A DNA stretch of 64,000 nucleotides from Natronosalvus amylolyticus (GCF_024298845.1 NZ_CP101160.1:1-64000); one strand, 5' to 3'. Positions 15,548 to 24,640 are shown, counted from the first letter of the stretch. Notes: generated by a model from the sequence alone, not told the origin. Program-made: numbers and translations.

Positions 15548-16717
15548 TTACCGTTCGGTCGAGAAGATGGCCATCTGGTGGAACTGTCCGAGGTTCGCCC
15601 CCCAGGAGTGTGAAAGTCCCTTCTTCGCGCCCTCGACCTGCCGATCGCCGGCCTCGCCCATGAGCTGTAAGACGACTTCGGAGTGTCGCGAGAGCGACGC
15701 ACAGATACCGGAGTTCGTACACAGGGTGCCGCCAGACATGTTGACCGGTAACTCGCCGCCCCGGTCGGTCACGCCATCCCGGACGAGGTGTTTGGCCTCG
15801 CCTTTCTCACAGAAGCCAAGCGCCTCGTACTCCATCATCTCGAACGGAATGTAGGGATTGAACGTCTCGGCGACGTCGAACTCCTCGAGCGGGTCGTCGA
15901 TGTCGGCGTTTTCGTATACCTGGTCGGAGAGTTCCTTGAGTTTCGGGAACCAGTCGTAGGTCCGGTAGCCGGTCCAGAACGTGTTGCTCGTGCTGTCGAT
16001 TTCGTCGATCCAGACGGGGTTGTCACGCACGTCGGTCGCGATGTCTTCGCTCACGACGACCATCGCTGCCGACCCCGAGGAGACAGGGCAGGTCATCGCT
16101 CGGCGAAGCGGCCAGCAGACCATCGGGGAGTCCAGAATTTCCTCGACGGTTCGCTCCTCGTTGCGGTGTGCGTACGGATTGCGAGCTCCCGCCCGGTAGT
16201 TCTTGGCGGCGACTTCGGCGAAGTCCTCTTCCGTTGCTCCTGAAATCTCCATATAGCCCGAACTGGGCAGCGCCCCCATCTGAATCGCCGTCACGAAGTT
16301 GCGCTCGAACAGCGGATCCGCGTTGGTGTTCATGACCGGCTGGGCTTCGACGACCGAGTCGAACGACGGCGAGCCATAGACGACGGCCACGTCGTACTTA
16401 CCGGAAGCGATGTACTCGTGAGCGACTTTGACGCCGCTCCCGCCGGCGGTCCCGCCCGTGTTGACGCTCAGGACCGGCACGTCGTTACCCAGACCGAGTA
16501 CCTCGAGGGTCCGTTCGACGCGGAAGGTGCCTTCGAAGCCGTCGACGGTGCAGAACATGGTTGCGTCGACGTCGTCGGCGTCGATGTCTGCGTGATCCAG
16601 GGCGTTGGTCACCGCCGTGAACGCCTGCTCTTCTTTGCTCTGGGTTGAAAATCGGTAGTCGGTGAAGCTCTCCGGTTCGGAGTAGCCAACGCCGACGACG
16701 GCGACGTCGCGGCTCAT
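15548..16717 (-). CDS. Thiolase-like protein without catalytic Cys, subunit 1
   Basis: 389 residues with a full thiolase fold, but all three catalytic motifs are altered. The nucleophile segment is SVNTGGTAGGSG (no Cys), the HDC motif is FNPYIPFEMMEYEALG, and the GHPxGATG motif is TLCTNSGICASLS. The start overlaps the stop of the upstream thiolase-like gene by 4 bp. In actinobacterial steroid degradation, Cys-less thiolase-fold enzymes (Ltp2 type) together with a DUF35 protein act as retro-aldolases that release a short acyl-CoA from the side chain. The operon order DUF35, thiolase-like, thiolase-like matches that idea, with a heterodimer in place of a homodimer. Aldolase function is inference. 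Confidence 0.85.
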   Translation of the reverse strand: MSRDVAVVGVGYSEPESFTDYRFSTQSKEEQAFTAVTNALDHADIDADDVDATMFCTVDGFEGTFRVERTLEVLGLGNDVPVLSVNTGGTAGGSGVKVAHEYIASGKYDVAVVYGSPSFDSVVEAQPVMNTNADPLFERNFVTAIQMGALPSSGYMEISGATEEDFAEVAAKNYRAGARNPYAHRNEERTVEEILDSPMVCWPLRRAMTCPVSSGSAAMVVVSEDIATDVRDNPVWIDEIDSTSNTFWTGYRTYDWFPKLKELSDQVYENADIDDPLEEFDVAETFNPYIPFEMMEYEALGFCEKGEAKHLVRDGVTDRGGELPVNMSGGTLCTNSGICASLSRHSEVVLQLMGEAGDRQVEGAKKGLSHSWGANLGQFHQMAIFSTER

Positions 16718-17856
16718 GCAGCACCACCTTCGAGAACCATGACAGCATCAGTGCGACCCGGTTCGCCCAGGTGCATGTCGTTGTCGGCGAGCAACACGCG
16801 TTCAGCCGACCCATCACCCAGATCGCCCTCGATGACCTGTGAGGCGGCGATGGCGCGATAGATTCCGCCTGCGTTTGGCGGACTCGTCGCGAGTGGACCA
16901 CCCGAGAGGTTCACTGGGAACGAGCCGTTCGGTGCCGTCACACCGTCTTCGATCAGGGAACTGCTCTCGCCTTCCGCACAGAGGCCGATGGCCTCGTAGC
17001 TCGTCATCTCGAGTGTCGGCGAGTAGGCGGCGATCTCGGCCGCGTCGACGTCGTCGATGGTGACGTCAGCTTCCTCGAACGCGGTCGATGCAGCCTGTTG
17101 CAGGGTCGGCTGCTCGAGTCGTCCGCTCATGTCCCGATACCAGTACTTGCCCGTGGCGAGTCCCGTGCCGGTGATCCAGGAGCGGGCGTTTCCGCGCTCC
17201 TCGGCGAAGGACTCGCTCACCAGGACACAGACGGCGGCTCCGAAGGAGTTCGGCCGGAGCATCAGTTCGGTGAGCGGCCCGACGACCCGGTCGGCCTCGA
17301 GGACGTCCTCGACCGAGTACGCCTCCTGTCGGTGAGCGACGTCGTTGTTCGCCGCCGCGCGGTAGTTCTTCTCCGCCACCTGGGCGAGTGTTTCGTCGCT
17401 GACGCCGCGTTCTTCCTGGTGGACCGTCGCGAGAAGCCCGAACGACTGGTCGTTGTTCTGTCCGATTGTCCGGTGGTAGAGCGCCTCGTGGGACGTCCAG
17501 CTGAGGACCCGGGGGTCCGCGTAGACGGAGTCGGCCGCGACGATGGAGACGACGTCTGCCTTTCCGGAGTTGATTTTAGCCACCGCCTGGTGGATCGCGG
17601 CCCCGCCGCCGTTCTGGATGCGCATGAACGGCTTTCGGTAGCCGCCCGCGGCTGAGACGCGCTGTCCGTCACTGATCGCCGATCCATCGTATGCGTCCTG
17701 GCCAGTGTAGATGATGGAGTCGACCTCCTCGTGGCTCAGGTTCGCTGACTCGAGTGCAGCCATCGACGCCTCGAGCACCATCTCGGTGTCGGACCGCCCG
17801 TTGGTATCGCTCCCAAAGCCGTACGTGCCGTGCCCGGCGATTGCTACTCTAGACAT
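16714..17856 (-). CDS. Thiolase-like protein without catalytic Cys, subunit 2
   Basis: 380 residues, thiolase fold. The nucleophile loop is RIQNGGGAAIHQ in place of NxCASG, the HDC region reads EIAAYSPTLEMTSYEAIG, and the His-containing GHP motif is GPLATSPPNAGGIY. It is therefore not a thiolase in mechanism. It is distinct from its overlapping partner; the pair shares only fold-level features such as KNYRAAANNDVAHR versus KNYRAGARNPYAHR. Such a pair of different inactive-looking subunits suggests a heteromeric active site at their interface. It is preceded by the DUF35 gene with a 76-bp gap and probably transcribed with it. Proposed as half of an acyl-CoA retro-aldolase. Confidence 0.85.
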   Translation of the reverse strand: MSRVAIAGHGTYGFGSDTNGRSDTEMVLEASMAALESANLSHEEVDSIIYTGQDAYDGSAISDGQRVSAAGGYRKPFMRIQNGGGAAIHQAVAKINSGKADVVSIVAADSVYADPRVLSWTSHEALYHRTIGQNNDQSFGLLATVHQEERGVSDETLAQVAEKNYRAAANNDVAHRQEAYSVEDVLEADRVVGPLTELMLRPNSFGAAVCVLVSESFAEERGNARSWITGTGLATGKYWYRDMSGRLEQPTLQQAASTAFEEADVTIDDVDAAEIAAYSPTLEMTSYEAIGLCAEGESSSLIEDGVTAPNGSFPVNLSGGPLATSPPNAGGIYRAIAASQVIEGDLGDGSAERVLLADNDMHLGEPGRTDAVMVLEGGAA

Positions 17857-17932
17857 TCGTTCGGTCCTCCGATCGCTGAAATTCGGTCATATGTATCGGT
17901 GGTGGTGATGTGGTCGGTCTCAGTACCCTCGC

Positions 17933-18433
17933 TCATTTCTCTACTGGCTCCCAGTGTTTGATGTCACGAATGTGCCCCTCGCGTTCGTCGGCCCAGACGG
18001 GCTCGACTTCCGTTCCCTTGTGCAGTTTCTCGACGAGTTCGTCGTGGTCTTCGTACTCGATACCGTCGATGAAGTGTAGCATACAGATGTCCGAATCGGC
18101 GACCCGGATGGCTGCGGTGATGTACGGCGGCTCGGGAAGTCCCTCGAACTCGAAGAAACACGCGGTGTAACTCTCGACGACGCCGCGTTGTTCGACTTCG
18201 ACCCACTCGTCGGTCTCGACGTAGCACTCGACACAGACCGCCTGTGGTGGAACGAAGGTGGCCCCACAGTCGGGGCACTTCTTTCCGAGGATGCGTTTTT
18301 CCTCCATGCCCTCGAAGAACTTCCGGTTGTCCTCACCGATGTTCAGCGAGAAATCGAGGTCCCAGTGGAACGGATACTTGTACTCCGCGTTTATCGCATC
18401 TGTCTGGACTGATGGATCTAATTCGTCGGCCAT
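17933..18433 (-). CDS. DUF35 Zn-ribbon/OB-fold protein, partner of the Cys-less thiolase pair
   Basis: 166 residues from the ATG at 18433; a start at 18448 would place the ATG too near the TATA box. An N-terminal helical part (about 1-50) precedes the zinc ribbon C53-x2-C56 and C67-x2-C70 (KKCPDCGATFVPPQAVCVEC), then the OB fold with YTACFFEFEGLPEPPYITA. The TATA-like tttttatatg on the coding strand (18459-18468) is about 30 bp upstream of the ATG, so this gene starts the three-gene minus-strand operon. DUF35 proteins shield the CoA moiety and bridge thiolase-fold partners. The extended N-terminus resembles the form that pairs with steroid aldolases. Confidence 0.87.
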   Translation of the reverse strand: MADELDPSVQTDAINAEYKYPFHWDLDFSLNIGEDNRKFFEGMEEKRILGKKCPDCGATFVPPQAVCVECYVETDEWVEVEQRGVVESYTACFFEFEGLPEPPYITAAIRVADSDICMLHFIDGIEYEDHDELVEKLHKGTEVEPVWADEREGHIRDIKHWEPVEK

Positions 18434-18458
18434 TCTATCGAGTAACAACTCGAAGCGG

Positions 18459-18468
18459 GCATATAAAA
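18459..18468 (-). promoter_or_regulatory. TATA box of the DUF35/thiolase-like operon
   Basis: Coding-strand tttttatatg, the strongest TATA match in this part of the window, lies about 30 bp upstream of the DUF35 ATG at 18433 and predicts a leaderless transcript. Confidence 0.6.
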
Positions 18469-18576
18469 ACCTTCCTTTGGGTAGCCTTTTTTCGTCACTC
18501 CGCCCTCGAGAGCGTCAATTTCGGCAGTTTGGAGAATTCGAATAGTCCGGCAACAACCGTGAAAAACCAGCGTTCG

Positions 18577-18963
18577 TTACCGCAACTCGAACGCGATGAC
18601 GTGCTCCTCGCCGACGCGGTCCGTCGTAACGGAGACGGGTGTCCCCGGTTCGACGTCCTCCTCGTCGGGGTCGATCCCGAGCAGTTTTCCGGTGAGCCGA
18701 ACCGGTTCGAACTCGGCGATGGCAAGCACGTACGGCGCTTCATCGGCGAACGCAGGGGCTGGGACGCGGATGACCGTCGAGGCAGTGATCGTTCCCGATT
18801 CGGGAAGTGGCCGCTCCACGAGATCTGTAGCGCCACATTCTGGACACGCGTATCGTGGCGGCAGACTTGCGTGTCCCGACGGGCACTCGAGGAAGTAGCC
18901 CTCGCCCTCGGCGAGCGCCTCGAGGAAGTCGTCGTGTGCCGTTGTTGGGGAGTCGTCGCTCAT
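18577..18963 (-). CDS. DUF35 OB-fold protein with reduced zinc knuckle
   Basis: 128 residues. The zinc site is LECPSGHASLPP then YACPECGATD: the second CxxC (C40, C43) is intact, but the first has only C27, with H31 four residues on in place of a second Cys. The OB fold follows (ITASTVIRVPAPAFADEAPYV is split by a turn near the middle). The stop of the upstream thiolase overlaps its start by 4 bp, so the two proteins are made together and probably form one complex. It is the third DUF35 unit in about 6 kb. Likely role: CoA-channel bridge or structural subunit. Confidence 0.85.
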   Translation of the reverse strand: MSDDSPTTAHDDFLEALAEGEGYFLECPSGHASLPPRYACPECGATDLVERPLPESGTITASTVIRVPAPAFADEAPYVLAIAEFEPVRLTGKLLGIDPDEEDVEPGTPVSVTTDRVGEEHVIAFELR

Positions 18964-20126
18964 CGAACCACCTCGAGCACGTGGACGACGGCGCTGGCGA
19001 CGGTCGCCCCCGCGTTGTGGGTTACGGCCGTCTCGGCGTCGGTCACGGCGTCGCTGTTGACGTGATCGCCACGAAGCAACTTGGTGAGTTCGACGAGCTG
19101 GGCAGCGCCGGTCGCGCCGACCGGGTGCCCCTTGGCCTTGAGCCCGCCCGAGAGGTTCACCGGCAGGTCGCCGTCACGGGTTGTCTCCCCGTCACGGGCG
19201 GCTCGGTAGCCCGTTCCCGGTTCGTAGAAGCCAAGCGACTCGAGGGCGAGTACCTCCGCGATGGTGAAGCAATCGTGTACCTCGGCAACGTCGACGTCGT
19301 CCGGACCGATCCCGGCGTCCTCGTAGGCTTCCTCGGCTGCCTGTTCGGCTGCAGGCGTTCGAATCAGTGACTCGCGACTCTGCAGGGAGAGGCTGTCGGC
19401 TCCCTGTCCGGTACCGGTTATGGCAACCTCGGTCTCGAGGTCGTTCGCTTCGGCGTACGATTCGCTCACGACGACCAGCGCGCTCGCGCCGTCGGTGATC
19501 GGACTGGCGTCGTAGAGGCCAACCGGGTCGGCGACCATCGGGGCCTCGAGGACGTCGTCGACGCCGATCGCCGTGCGATACTGGGCCAGTTCGTTGTCGA
19601 CGGCGTTCGCGTGGTTTTTGACCGCGATGTGAGCCAGGTCGGCTCGCTCGGCTCCGTAGGCGTCGAAGTAGGCGTCTGCCATCAGGGCATACGCGCCGGG
19701 GAAAGTGAGGCCAACACGACTCTCGTAGAGGTCATCGCCGGCGGTTGCGAGTGCTTCCGTCACCACGGACGTCGGGTTGTTCGTCATCCGTTCCATGCCG
19801 CCGACGAGGAGCACGTCTGCTTCCCCGGAGCGAACCTTCGTGACGGCCTCCCTGACGGCGAGACCGCTCGAGGCACAGGCGCTTTCGTATCGGGTCGCGG
19901 GAACCGTCAGGCCTGCAGCGTCGGCCATCAACGGCCCCTGGTGGTTTTGTCCTTCGGCAAATCCGCCCATAAAGTTCCCATAGAGCAATGCTTCGATATC
20001 GTCTCGTGGTATGTCGGCGTCCGCGAGTGCCTTGTGCGCGGCTTCGCCGAACAATTCACGACCGGTACGATCGGGATACCTACCGAACTCGGTCATCCCG
20101 ACGCCCGCTATGTGGACGTCTTCCAT
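18960..20126 (-). CDS. Thiolase family protein (catalytic Cys present)
   Basis: 388 residues from the ATG at 20126; the frame extends to 20288, but that extension is not acidic. Nucleophile Cys in YESACASSGLAVREAV (about residue 88), VHDCFTIAEVL, and GGLKAKGHPVGATG with catalytic His; the final motif THNAGA lacks the second Cys, as in SCP2-type thiolases. It is clearly related to the plus-strand thiolase at 11848. It is co-translated with the DUF35 gene downstream. It likely performs the thiolytic step of beta-oxidation that the neighbouring ACADs, crotonases and HAD lead to. It is divergent from an acyl-CoA dehydrogenase. Confidence 0.9.
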   Translation of the reverse strand: MEDVHIAGVGMTEFGRYPDRTGRELFGEAAHKALADADIPRDDIEALLYGNFMGGFAEGQNHQGPLMADAAGLTVPATRYESACASSGLAVREAVTKVRSGEADVLLVGGMERMTNNPTSVVTEALATAGDDLYESRVGLTFPGAYALMADAYFDAYGAERADLAHIAVKNHANAVDNELAQYRTAIGVDDVLEAPMVADPVGLYDASPITDGASALVVVSESYAEANDLETEVAITGTGQGADSLSLQSRESLIRTPAAEQAAEEAYEDAGIGPDDVDVAEVHDCFTIAEVLALESLGFYEPGTGYRAARDGETTRDGDLPVNLSGGLKAKGHPVGATGAAQLVELTKLLRGDHVNSDAVTDAETAVTHNAGATVASAVVHVLEVVR

Positions 20127-20335
20127 GACAACACAGAACAGATGGGCCACGATAAGTCTTGATACCCTGGCGAGAGCCACGGTTGGCGTCACTCGAGGCG
20201 TGTGCGCCATACCAAAAGCGATACTTCGGCACGTCCTATCCACGTCAGAAGAGACACTCGATGCGAGCCTCCTGATCTGACCAGCCACGACCGCCCACGC
20301 GAAGGCTTAACTATCGGCACGCGAAAGGGCGAGTA
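20127..20335. promoter_or_regulatory. Divergent promoter region between thiolase and acyl-CoA dehydrogenase
   Basis: 209 bp. A TATA-like gcttaacta at about 20305-20313 lies 29 bp before the plus-strand ATG at 20336. On the minus side, atcgtggcccatctgttctg leads to the thiolase and a TATA-like tcaagactta is about 30 bp from its ATG. No palindrome stands out. Confidence 0.5.
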
Positions 20336-21472
20336 ATGCTTTCGCTGTCAGACGAACAGCAACTGGTCGTCTCCGCGCTCGAGCAACTGGCCGAGCAGGA
20401 GTTCGCAGATGACGCCTTCACCTGGAACGGCGAACAGCCGACGGAAAACGTGAAACTGCTCGCCAAGCAGGGCTTTCTGGGCATCAACATCGCCGAAGAG
20501 TACGGCGGCGGTGGGATGTCCGAGTTCGAGGCGATGCTTTCGATCGAAGCAGTCGGCCGCGTCTGTCCGGACACTGCCGAATACCTCTACAATCAGCAGA
20601 TGGTCGCCCCACGGGCCATCGAGATGTTCGGTTCCGAGGCAGTCAAAGACAAATACCTCCCTGGGGTCACCGCGGGAACCGACAGCATCGCCGTCGCTAT
20701 CTCCGAGCCAGAGGCCGGTTCGGACGTCGGCTCGATGCACACCCACGTCGAAGAACGAGATGGCCAACTGATACTGAACGGCGAAAAGATCTGGGTGAGC
20801 CACATCGAAGACGCCACCGCCGCCGTCGTCTGGGTCAAATACGACGACGGCCTGGGCTCGCTCGTCCTCGACTTCGACTGGGACGGCATCGAGGTCGCCC
20901 AGCACTACACCAACATGGCCGACCACGTCCAGACCCAGTTCTACATGGAAGATGTCGTCGTCCCCGAAGAACACGTCCTCACGCGCGGGAAAGATGGGTT
21001 CAAAAACCAGCTCAAGGCGCTCAACTGGGAGCGTCTCGGCAGTTCGACGCTCTCGAACGCCATCGCCCGCTGTGCCATCGACCACGCCCTCGAGTACGCC
21101 CAACAGCGCGAACAGTTCGGCCAGCCGATCGGTGACTTCCAGGGTATCGAGTGGAAACTCGCGGATATGGTCAAAGAACTCGAGGGATCGCGCGCGCTGA
21201 CCTACCGTGCAGCCGTCAACGCCCACGAACGCGGTCGCATTCCTGACCGACTAGACGCCTCGCTCGCAAAGCTCACTTCGGGCGAGATGGTCGAATCGGT
21301 CGTCAGCGAGGCCCTGCAGATCCACGGCGCGAACGGCTACCAGAAAGAACACCCCCTCGAGTACCTCTACCGGCTTGCACGCGGTCGTCGCCTCGCTGCC
21401 GGGACCGACGAGATACAAAAGAACACCATCGCAAGCGTGTTGAAGAAAGACGGACTGCCCTCGCTGACCTGA
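20336..21472 (+). CDS. Acyl-CoA dehydrogenase, helix-G-glutamate type
   Basis: 378 residues. ACAD features: AVAISEPEAGSD, GEKIWVSHIEDA, REQFGQPIGDFQGIEWKLAD, and ALQIHGANGYQKEHPLEYLYR. The usual C-terminal catalytic Glu is absent (RRLAAGTDEIQKN has Ala before Gly). Glu is instead found in ALNWERLGSS, the position used by isovaleryl-CoA dehydrogenase-type enzymes. That suggests a branched or bulky acyl-CoA. It is monocistronic, with a TATA-like element about 29 bp upstream. Electron acceptor presumably ETF, not encoded nearby. Confidence 0.92.
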   Translation: MLSLSDEQQLVVSALEQLAEQEFADDAFTWNGEQPTENVKLLAKQGFLGINIAEEYGGGGMSEFEAMLSIEAVGRVCPDTAEYLYNQQMVAPRAIEMFGSEAVKDKYLPGVTAGTDSIAVAISEPEAGSDVGSMHTHVEERDGQLILNGEKIWVSHIEDATAAVVWVKYDDGLGSLVLDFDWDGIEVAQHYTNMADHVQTQFYMEDVVVPEEHVLTRGKDGFKNQLKALNWERLGSSTLSNAIARCAIDHALEYAQQREQFGQPIGDFQGIEWKLADMVKELEGSRALTYRAAVNAHERGRIPDRLDASLAKLTSGEMVESVVSEALQIHGANGYQKEHPLEYLYRLARGRRLAAGTDEIQKNTIASVLKKDGLPSLT

Positions 21473-21595
21473 TTCGACGTCCACATTCTGTTTTCCCCAA
21501 CCACGAGCGTCTCCCTCGAGTTCACGCATCGTGTTTTCCCGTGATTGGCCCGGCCTCCGACGTCGTCTCGAATAATCCGTGGAAAAACTCGAGGT

Positions 21596-22378
21596 TCAGC
21601 TGTACTCTCTGTCGAATTCGGGGTCCCGACGCTCAGCGAACGCCTGTATGGCCTCGGCGTGTTCGTCGTCGTTCACACAGGCCCACTGGTACTCGATGGC
21701 GCGCTCGCAGTAGTCCTCGAACGATAGCGACGGGTCGATCAGGTCCTTGGTCATCCGGACGGCGGGTGCCGGATTCGAGAGCAGTTCTTCGGCGAGTGAT
21801 TCGGCGGCTTCGATGGTATCGTCGGCGATTTCGACGGCCAGGCCCAGTTCCTCGACGTCGTCGGCGGTGATGTCACGACCGGTGAGGAGATACTCTCGAG
21901 CCTTCGATTCGCCGATCAGTTTCGGGAGGAGCCACGCGCCGCCGTCTCCCGGGACCAGCCCGACGTTCACGAAGCCCTGTCGCATGAGTACGTCCGGGGA
22001 GACGACGCGCAGGTCACAGCCAAGCGCGAAGTCACACCCGGCGCCGATAGCGGGGCCGTCGACGGCCGCAATCGTCGGCATCGGTGCGTTTCGTAACTGT
22101 CGAACGACGTTCTGTGCGGTCCAGAGAAAGCCGGCGTAGTCCTCTTTGGAACCGTCTTTCCAGTCGGGCATCGAACGGATGTCCGCGCCGGCACAGAAGG
22201 CGTCCTCGGCTCCGGTCAGGATGAGCGCGTATACGCCGTCGTCTTCGCTGGCCGCTCTGATCGCGTCGTTGAGTTCGGCCAGCGTTCGTTCGGTGAACGC
22301 GTTTTTCACTTCGGGGCGATCGATCGTAATCGTCGTGATTCCACCGTCCGTCTCGGACGTAATTTCGTCGTACGCCAT
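21596..22378 (-). CDS. Crotonase family protein with altered catalytic glutamates
   Basis: 260 residues from the ATG at 22378. Oxyanion-hole regions are present: DAFCAGADIRSM and GPAIGAGCDFALGCDLRV. Hydratase Glu-144 is replaced by Asp (GCDFAL) and the PEI motif with Glu-164 is missing (MRQGFVNVGLVPGDGGAWLLP, with Asp in PGDGG). This is more like isomerases of the PaaG/ECI type than like enoyl-CoA hydratase. It may shift a double bond in an intermediate. It is divergent from the canonical crotonase at 22590, so the two may act on successive steps. Confidence 0.87.
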   Translation of the reverse strand: MAYDEITSETDGGITTITIDRPEVKNAFTERTLAELNDAIRAASEDDGVYALILTGAEDAFCAGADIRSMPDWKDGSKEDYAGFLWTAQNVVRQLRNAPMPTIAAVDGPAIGAGCDFALGCDLRVVSPDVLMRQGFVNVGLVPGDGGAWLLPKLIGESKAREYLLTGRDITADDVEELGLAVEIADDTIEAAESLAEELLSNPAPAVRMTKDLIDPSLSFEDYCERAIEYQWACVNDDEHAEAIQAFAERRDPEFDREYS

Positions 22379-22589
22379 CGTTACTCGAGGCACCGGTACA
22401 AGTCGCGTTCGTCTTCGAGAACTGTCCCAGGAGTGATGCAGTGCTGTGTGGTATGTGTCATCGCTATCGTGCCTACCCGGACCCACTCGCCGGTCGGTAA
22501 AAGCGTTTGTGCCGGCTCGAGGGTACTCGCCCCGGGTGGCTCACGGGCGTCCAGTACACCTATAGGCTCCGACGCCCTCGCCTCGAGTA

Positions 22590-23405
22590 ATGTCAGTCGA
22601 TCTCTCGACGCTGGACGCGGAGTTCGAAAACGTGACCGTCACCCCGAACGACGGGACCGAACACGTCACGACGGTCACCATCGACCGGCCCGAGGCGCGA
22701 AACGCGATGAACGCGCAGGTTCGAGCCGAACTCAAAACGACGTTCGACGCCATCGACGAATCCGACACGCGCGTCGTGGTCCTGACCGGGTCGGACGAGG
22801 CGAGTGCCTTCGTCGCCGGGGCCGACGTAACCGAACTGCACGAGCGGACCGCCCTCGAGCAACGCGAAGTGAGCAAACGGCCGCGCGTTTACGAATACGT
22901 CTCCGAGTGTCGCGTCCCCGTGATTGCCCGGATTAACGGACACGCCCTCGGTGGGGGCTGTGAACTGGCCATGGCGGCCGACGTTCGCGTTGCGAGCGAG
23001 CGAGCAAACCTCGGTCTGCCGGAGATTACGCTCGGGTTGTTCCCTGGCGGTGGGGGTACTCAGCGATTGCCACGGCTGGTCGGCCAGGGGAAAGCAATGC
23101 AACTCATTCTCTCCGGTGACCTGATCGACGCCGCAGAGGCCCACGAAATCGGCCTGGTGGACGAACTCGCTACTGCCGACGAACTCGACGATACCGTGGG
23201 CGAGCTCGCGGCGTCGATCGCTGCTAACAGTCCGATTGCCCTCGAGTTCGCCAAACGCGCCATCCGTGCCAGCGGCTCGATGGGGCTCGACAACGGTATC
23301 GAGTACGAAGCCGAACTGTTCGCACAGGTTCTCGCGACCGAGGACGTCGACGAAGGAATTTCGGCGTTCCTCGAGGACCGCGAACCGGAGTGGAAAGGAA
23401 AGTAG
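22590..23405 (+). CDS. Enoyl-CoA hydratase (crotonase) with both catalytic Glu
   Basis: 271 residues. Oxyanion motif FVAGADVTEL; Glu-144 equivalent in GHALGGGCELAMAAD; Glu-164 equivalent in LGLPEITLGLFPGGGGTQRLPR. It therefore has the full hydratase machinery and should add water to 2-enoyl-CoA. An unusual ~20-residue N-terminal extension (MSVDLSTLDAEFENVTV) precedes the usual start of the fold. A TATA-like acctatagg lies about 28 bp upstream. It ends with DREPEWKGK, typical of the family. Confidence 0.92.
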   Translation: MSVDLSTLDAEFENVTVTPNDGTEHVTTVTIDRPEARNAMNAQVRAELKTTFDAIDESDTRVVVLTGSDEASAFVAGADVTELHERTALEQREVSKRPRVYEYVSECRVPVIARINGHALGGGCELAMAADVRVASERANLGLPEITLGLFPGGGGTQRLPRLVGQGKAMQLILSGDLIDAAEAHEIGLVDELATADELDDTVGELAASIAANSPIALEFAKRAIRASGSMGLDNGIEYEAELFAQVLATEDVDEGISAFLEDREPEWKGK

Positions 23406-23515
23406 TCTCTTTCGAGACTTCCCTCGAGTGGTTGCTTTCTATCGTTTCTGAACCTGGACGAAACCAGTCGCGTCCGTTCACAGGAGAGGCCCTGAAAAAG
23501 CGATGGTGTGTCTCG

Positions 23516-24460
23516 TTACTCGTACTTCTCGAGGAACGCTTCTGCGGCCCCGCCGAGCAACATCTCGATTTCGTGCTCGGTAAACGTCGGTTCGACCTCC
23601 CGTTCTGGCAGTTCACGAAGCGTCTCGATCCACTCTTCTTTCGAATGGACCGGGTCGAACGCCGGGTCGTCCGTCCCGAAGAACATTCGGTCCGAGCCGA
23701 CGTCGTCCATCAGCCAGCGGAGGGCTGTTGCAAACTCCTCGGGGTGGTGTTTGACCTCCGCTTGCCAGCCGCTGATATCGACGTGGAGTCCCGAGTTGAC
23801 TTTGTTATCAGCGATCGCGTGGAGGTCCCGCCACCACCCAAAGGACATGTGGGCGGCGATGATGTCGAGATCCTGGAAATCCGAGAGTACTTCGTCCAGG
23901 TTCGTCGGGTGGGAGTATTTGCTATAGAGGGGGGCGAAAACCGGGCCCGTGTCGGTCAGGACAGGTTTCCCGTGGTCGCGAACGACCTCGAGGACCTCGT
24001 AGGTCTCGTCGTCGTGCAGATAGAAGCCGGCAGTGGGGTGCAATTTCAACCCGTCCATCTCCCACTCGCCGAGCGCGGTGTCGATGTGTTCGGCTGCACC
24101 CTCGCGTCGCGGGTCGATGGTCGCGAACGCAGAGATACGGTCGGGATTGTCGTTGCGAAAGTCTCTGATGGTCTCGTTGACCTCCTGAACCGGCGTCTCG
24201 GGTTCGCCTAGGGCGAGACCGAAGTCCACACCGAAAACGACCTGGTGGTCGATGTTCGCCTCCTCCATCCGCGTCAGCAATTTTTCGCCGGTCGGGTCCC
24301 AGTACGTCGGCAGGTAGCTCTCCCGAATTCGCTCCGGGTCGACCGTCTTACCGCGCTTTTCGTTCTGTCGCACGGCGATGTCGACGAACGCGTCCCAGAA
24401 CGTTTCCGGGAGCCAGTCTTCGGCCCACAGGTGCGAGTGGATGTCGATAATCGGTGGCAT
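23516..24460 (-). CDS. Amidohydrolase family 2 protein (metal site intact)
   Basis: 314 residues. The N-terminal IIDIHSHLWAEDW supplies the HxH metal ligands; GLKLHPTAGF and DIIAAHMSFGWWRDL supply further His; RMFFGTDDPAFDPV contributes the C-terminal Asp. This is the ACMSD/amidohydrolase-2 fold, which includes decarboxylases and C-C hydrolases acting on ring-cleavage products. Unlike the protein at 7751, it has a complete metal site. It converges on the crotonase. Possible ring-opening or decarboxylation step; substrate not readable. Confidence 0.87.
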   Translation of the reverse strand: MPPIIDIHSHLWAEDWLPETFWDAFVDIAVRQNEKRGKTVDPERIRESYLPTYWDPTGEKLLTRMEEANIDHQVVFGVDFGLALGEPETPVQEVNETIRDFRNDNPDRISAFATIDPRREGAAEHIDTALGEWEMDGLKLHPTAGFYLHDDETYEVLEVVRDHGKPVLTDTGPVFAPLYSKYSHPTNLDEVLSDFQDLDIIAAHMSFGWWRDLHAIADNKVNSGLHVDISGWQAEVKHHPEEFATALRWLMDDVGSDRMFFGTDDPAFDPVHSKEEWIETLRELPEREVEPTFTEHEIEMLLGGAAEAFLEKYE

Positions 24461-24640
24461 ATACCTCGAGTATTGACCGAGACGATTGAATAGCTTCCGG
24501 TGGCCTGCTTGCCGTGGGCTGTGTGATAGCCTGTCTGCTGTAAGGAATGTGACGCCGACCGCAACCTGGCGACGACGATTACCTCGAGCGTGAAAACGGA
24601 CTCGAGAGCTCGTATCTCGGAAAAAGCGTGGTGTGTCGCG

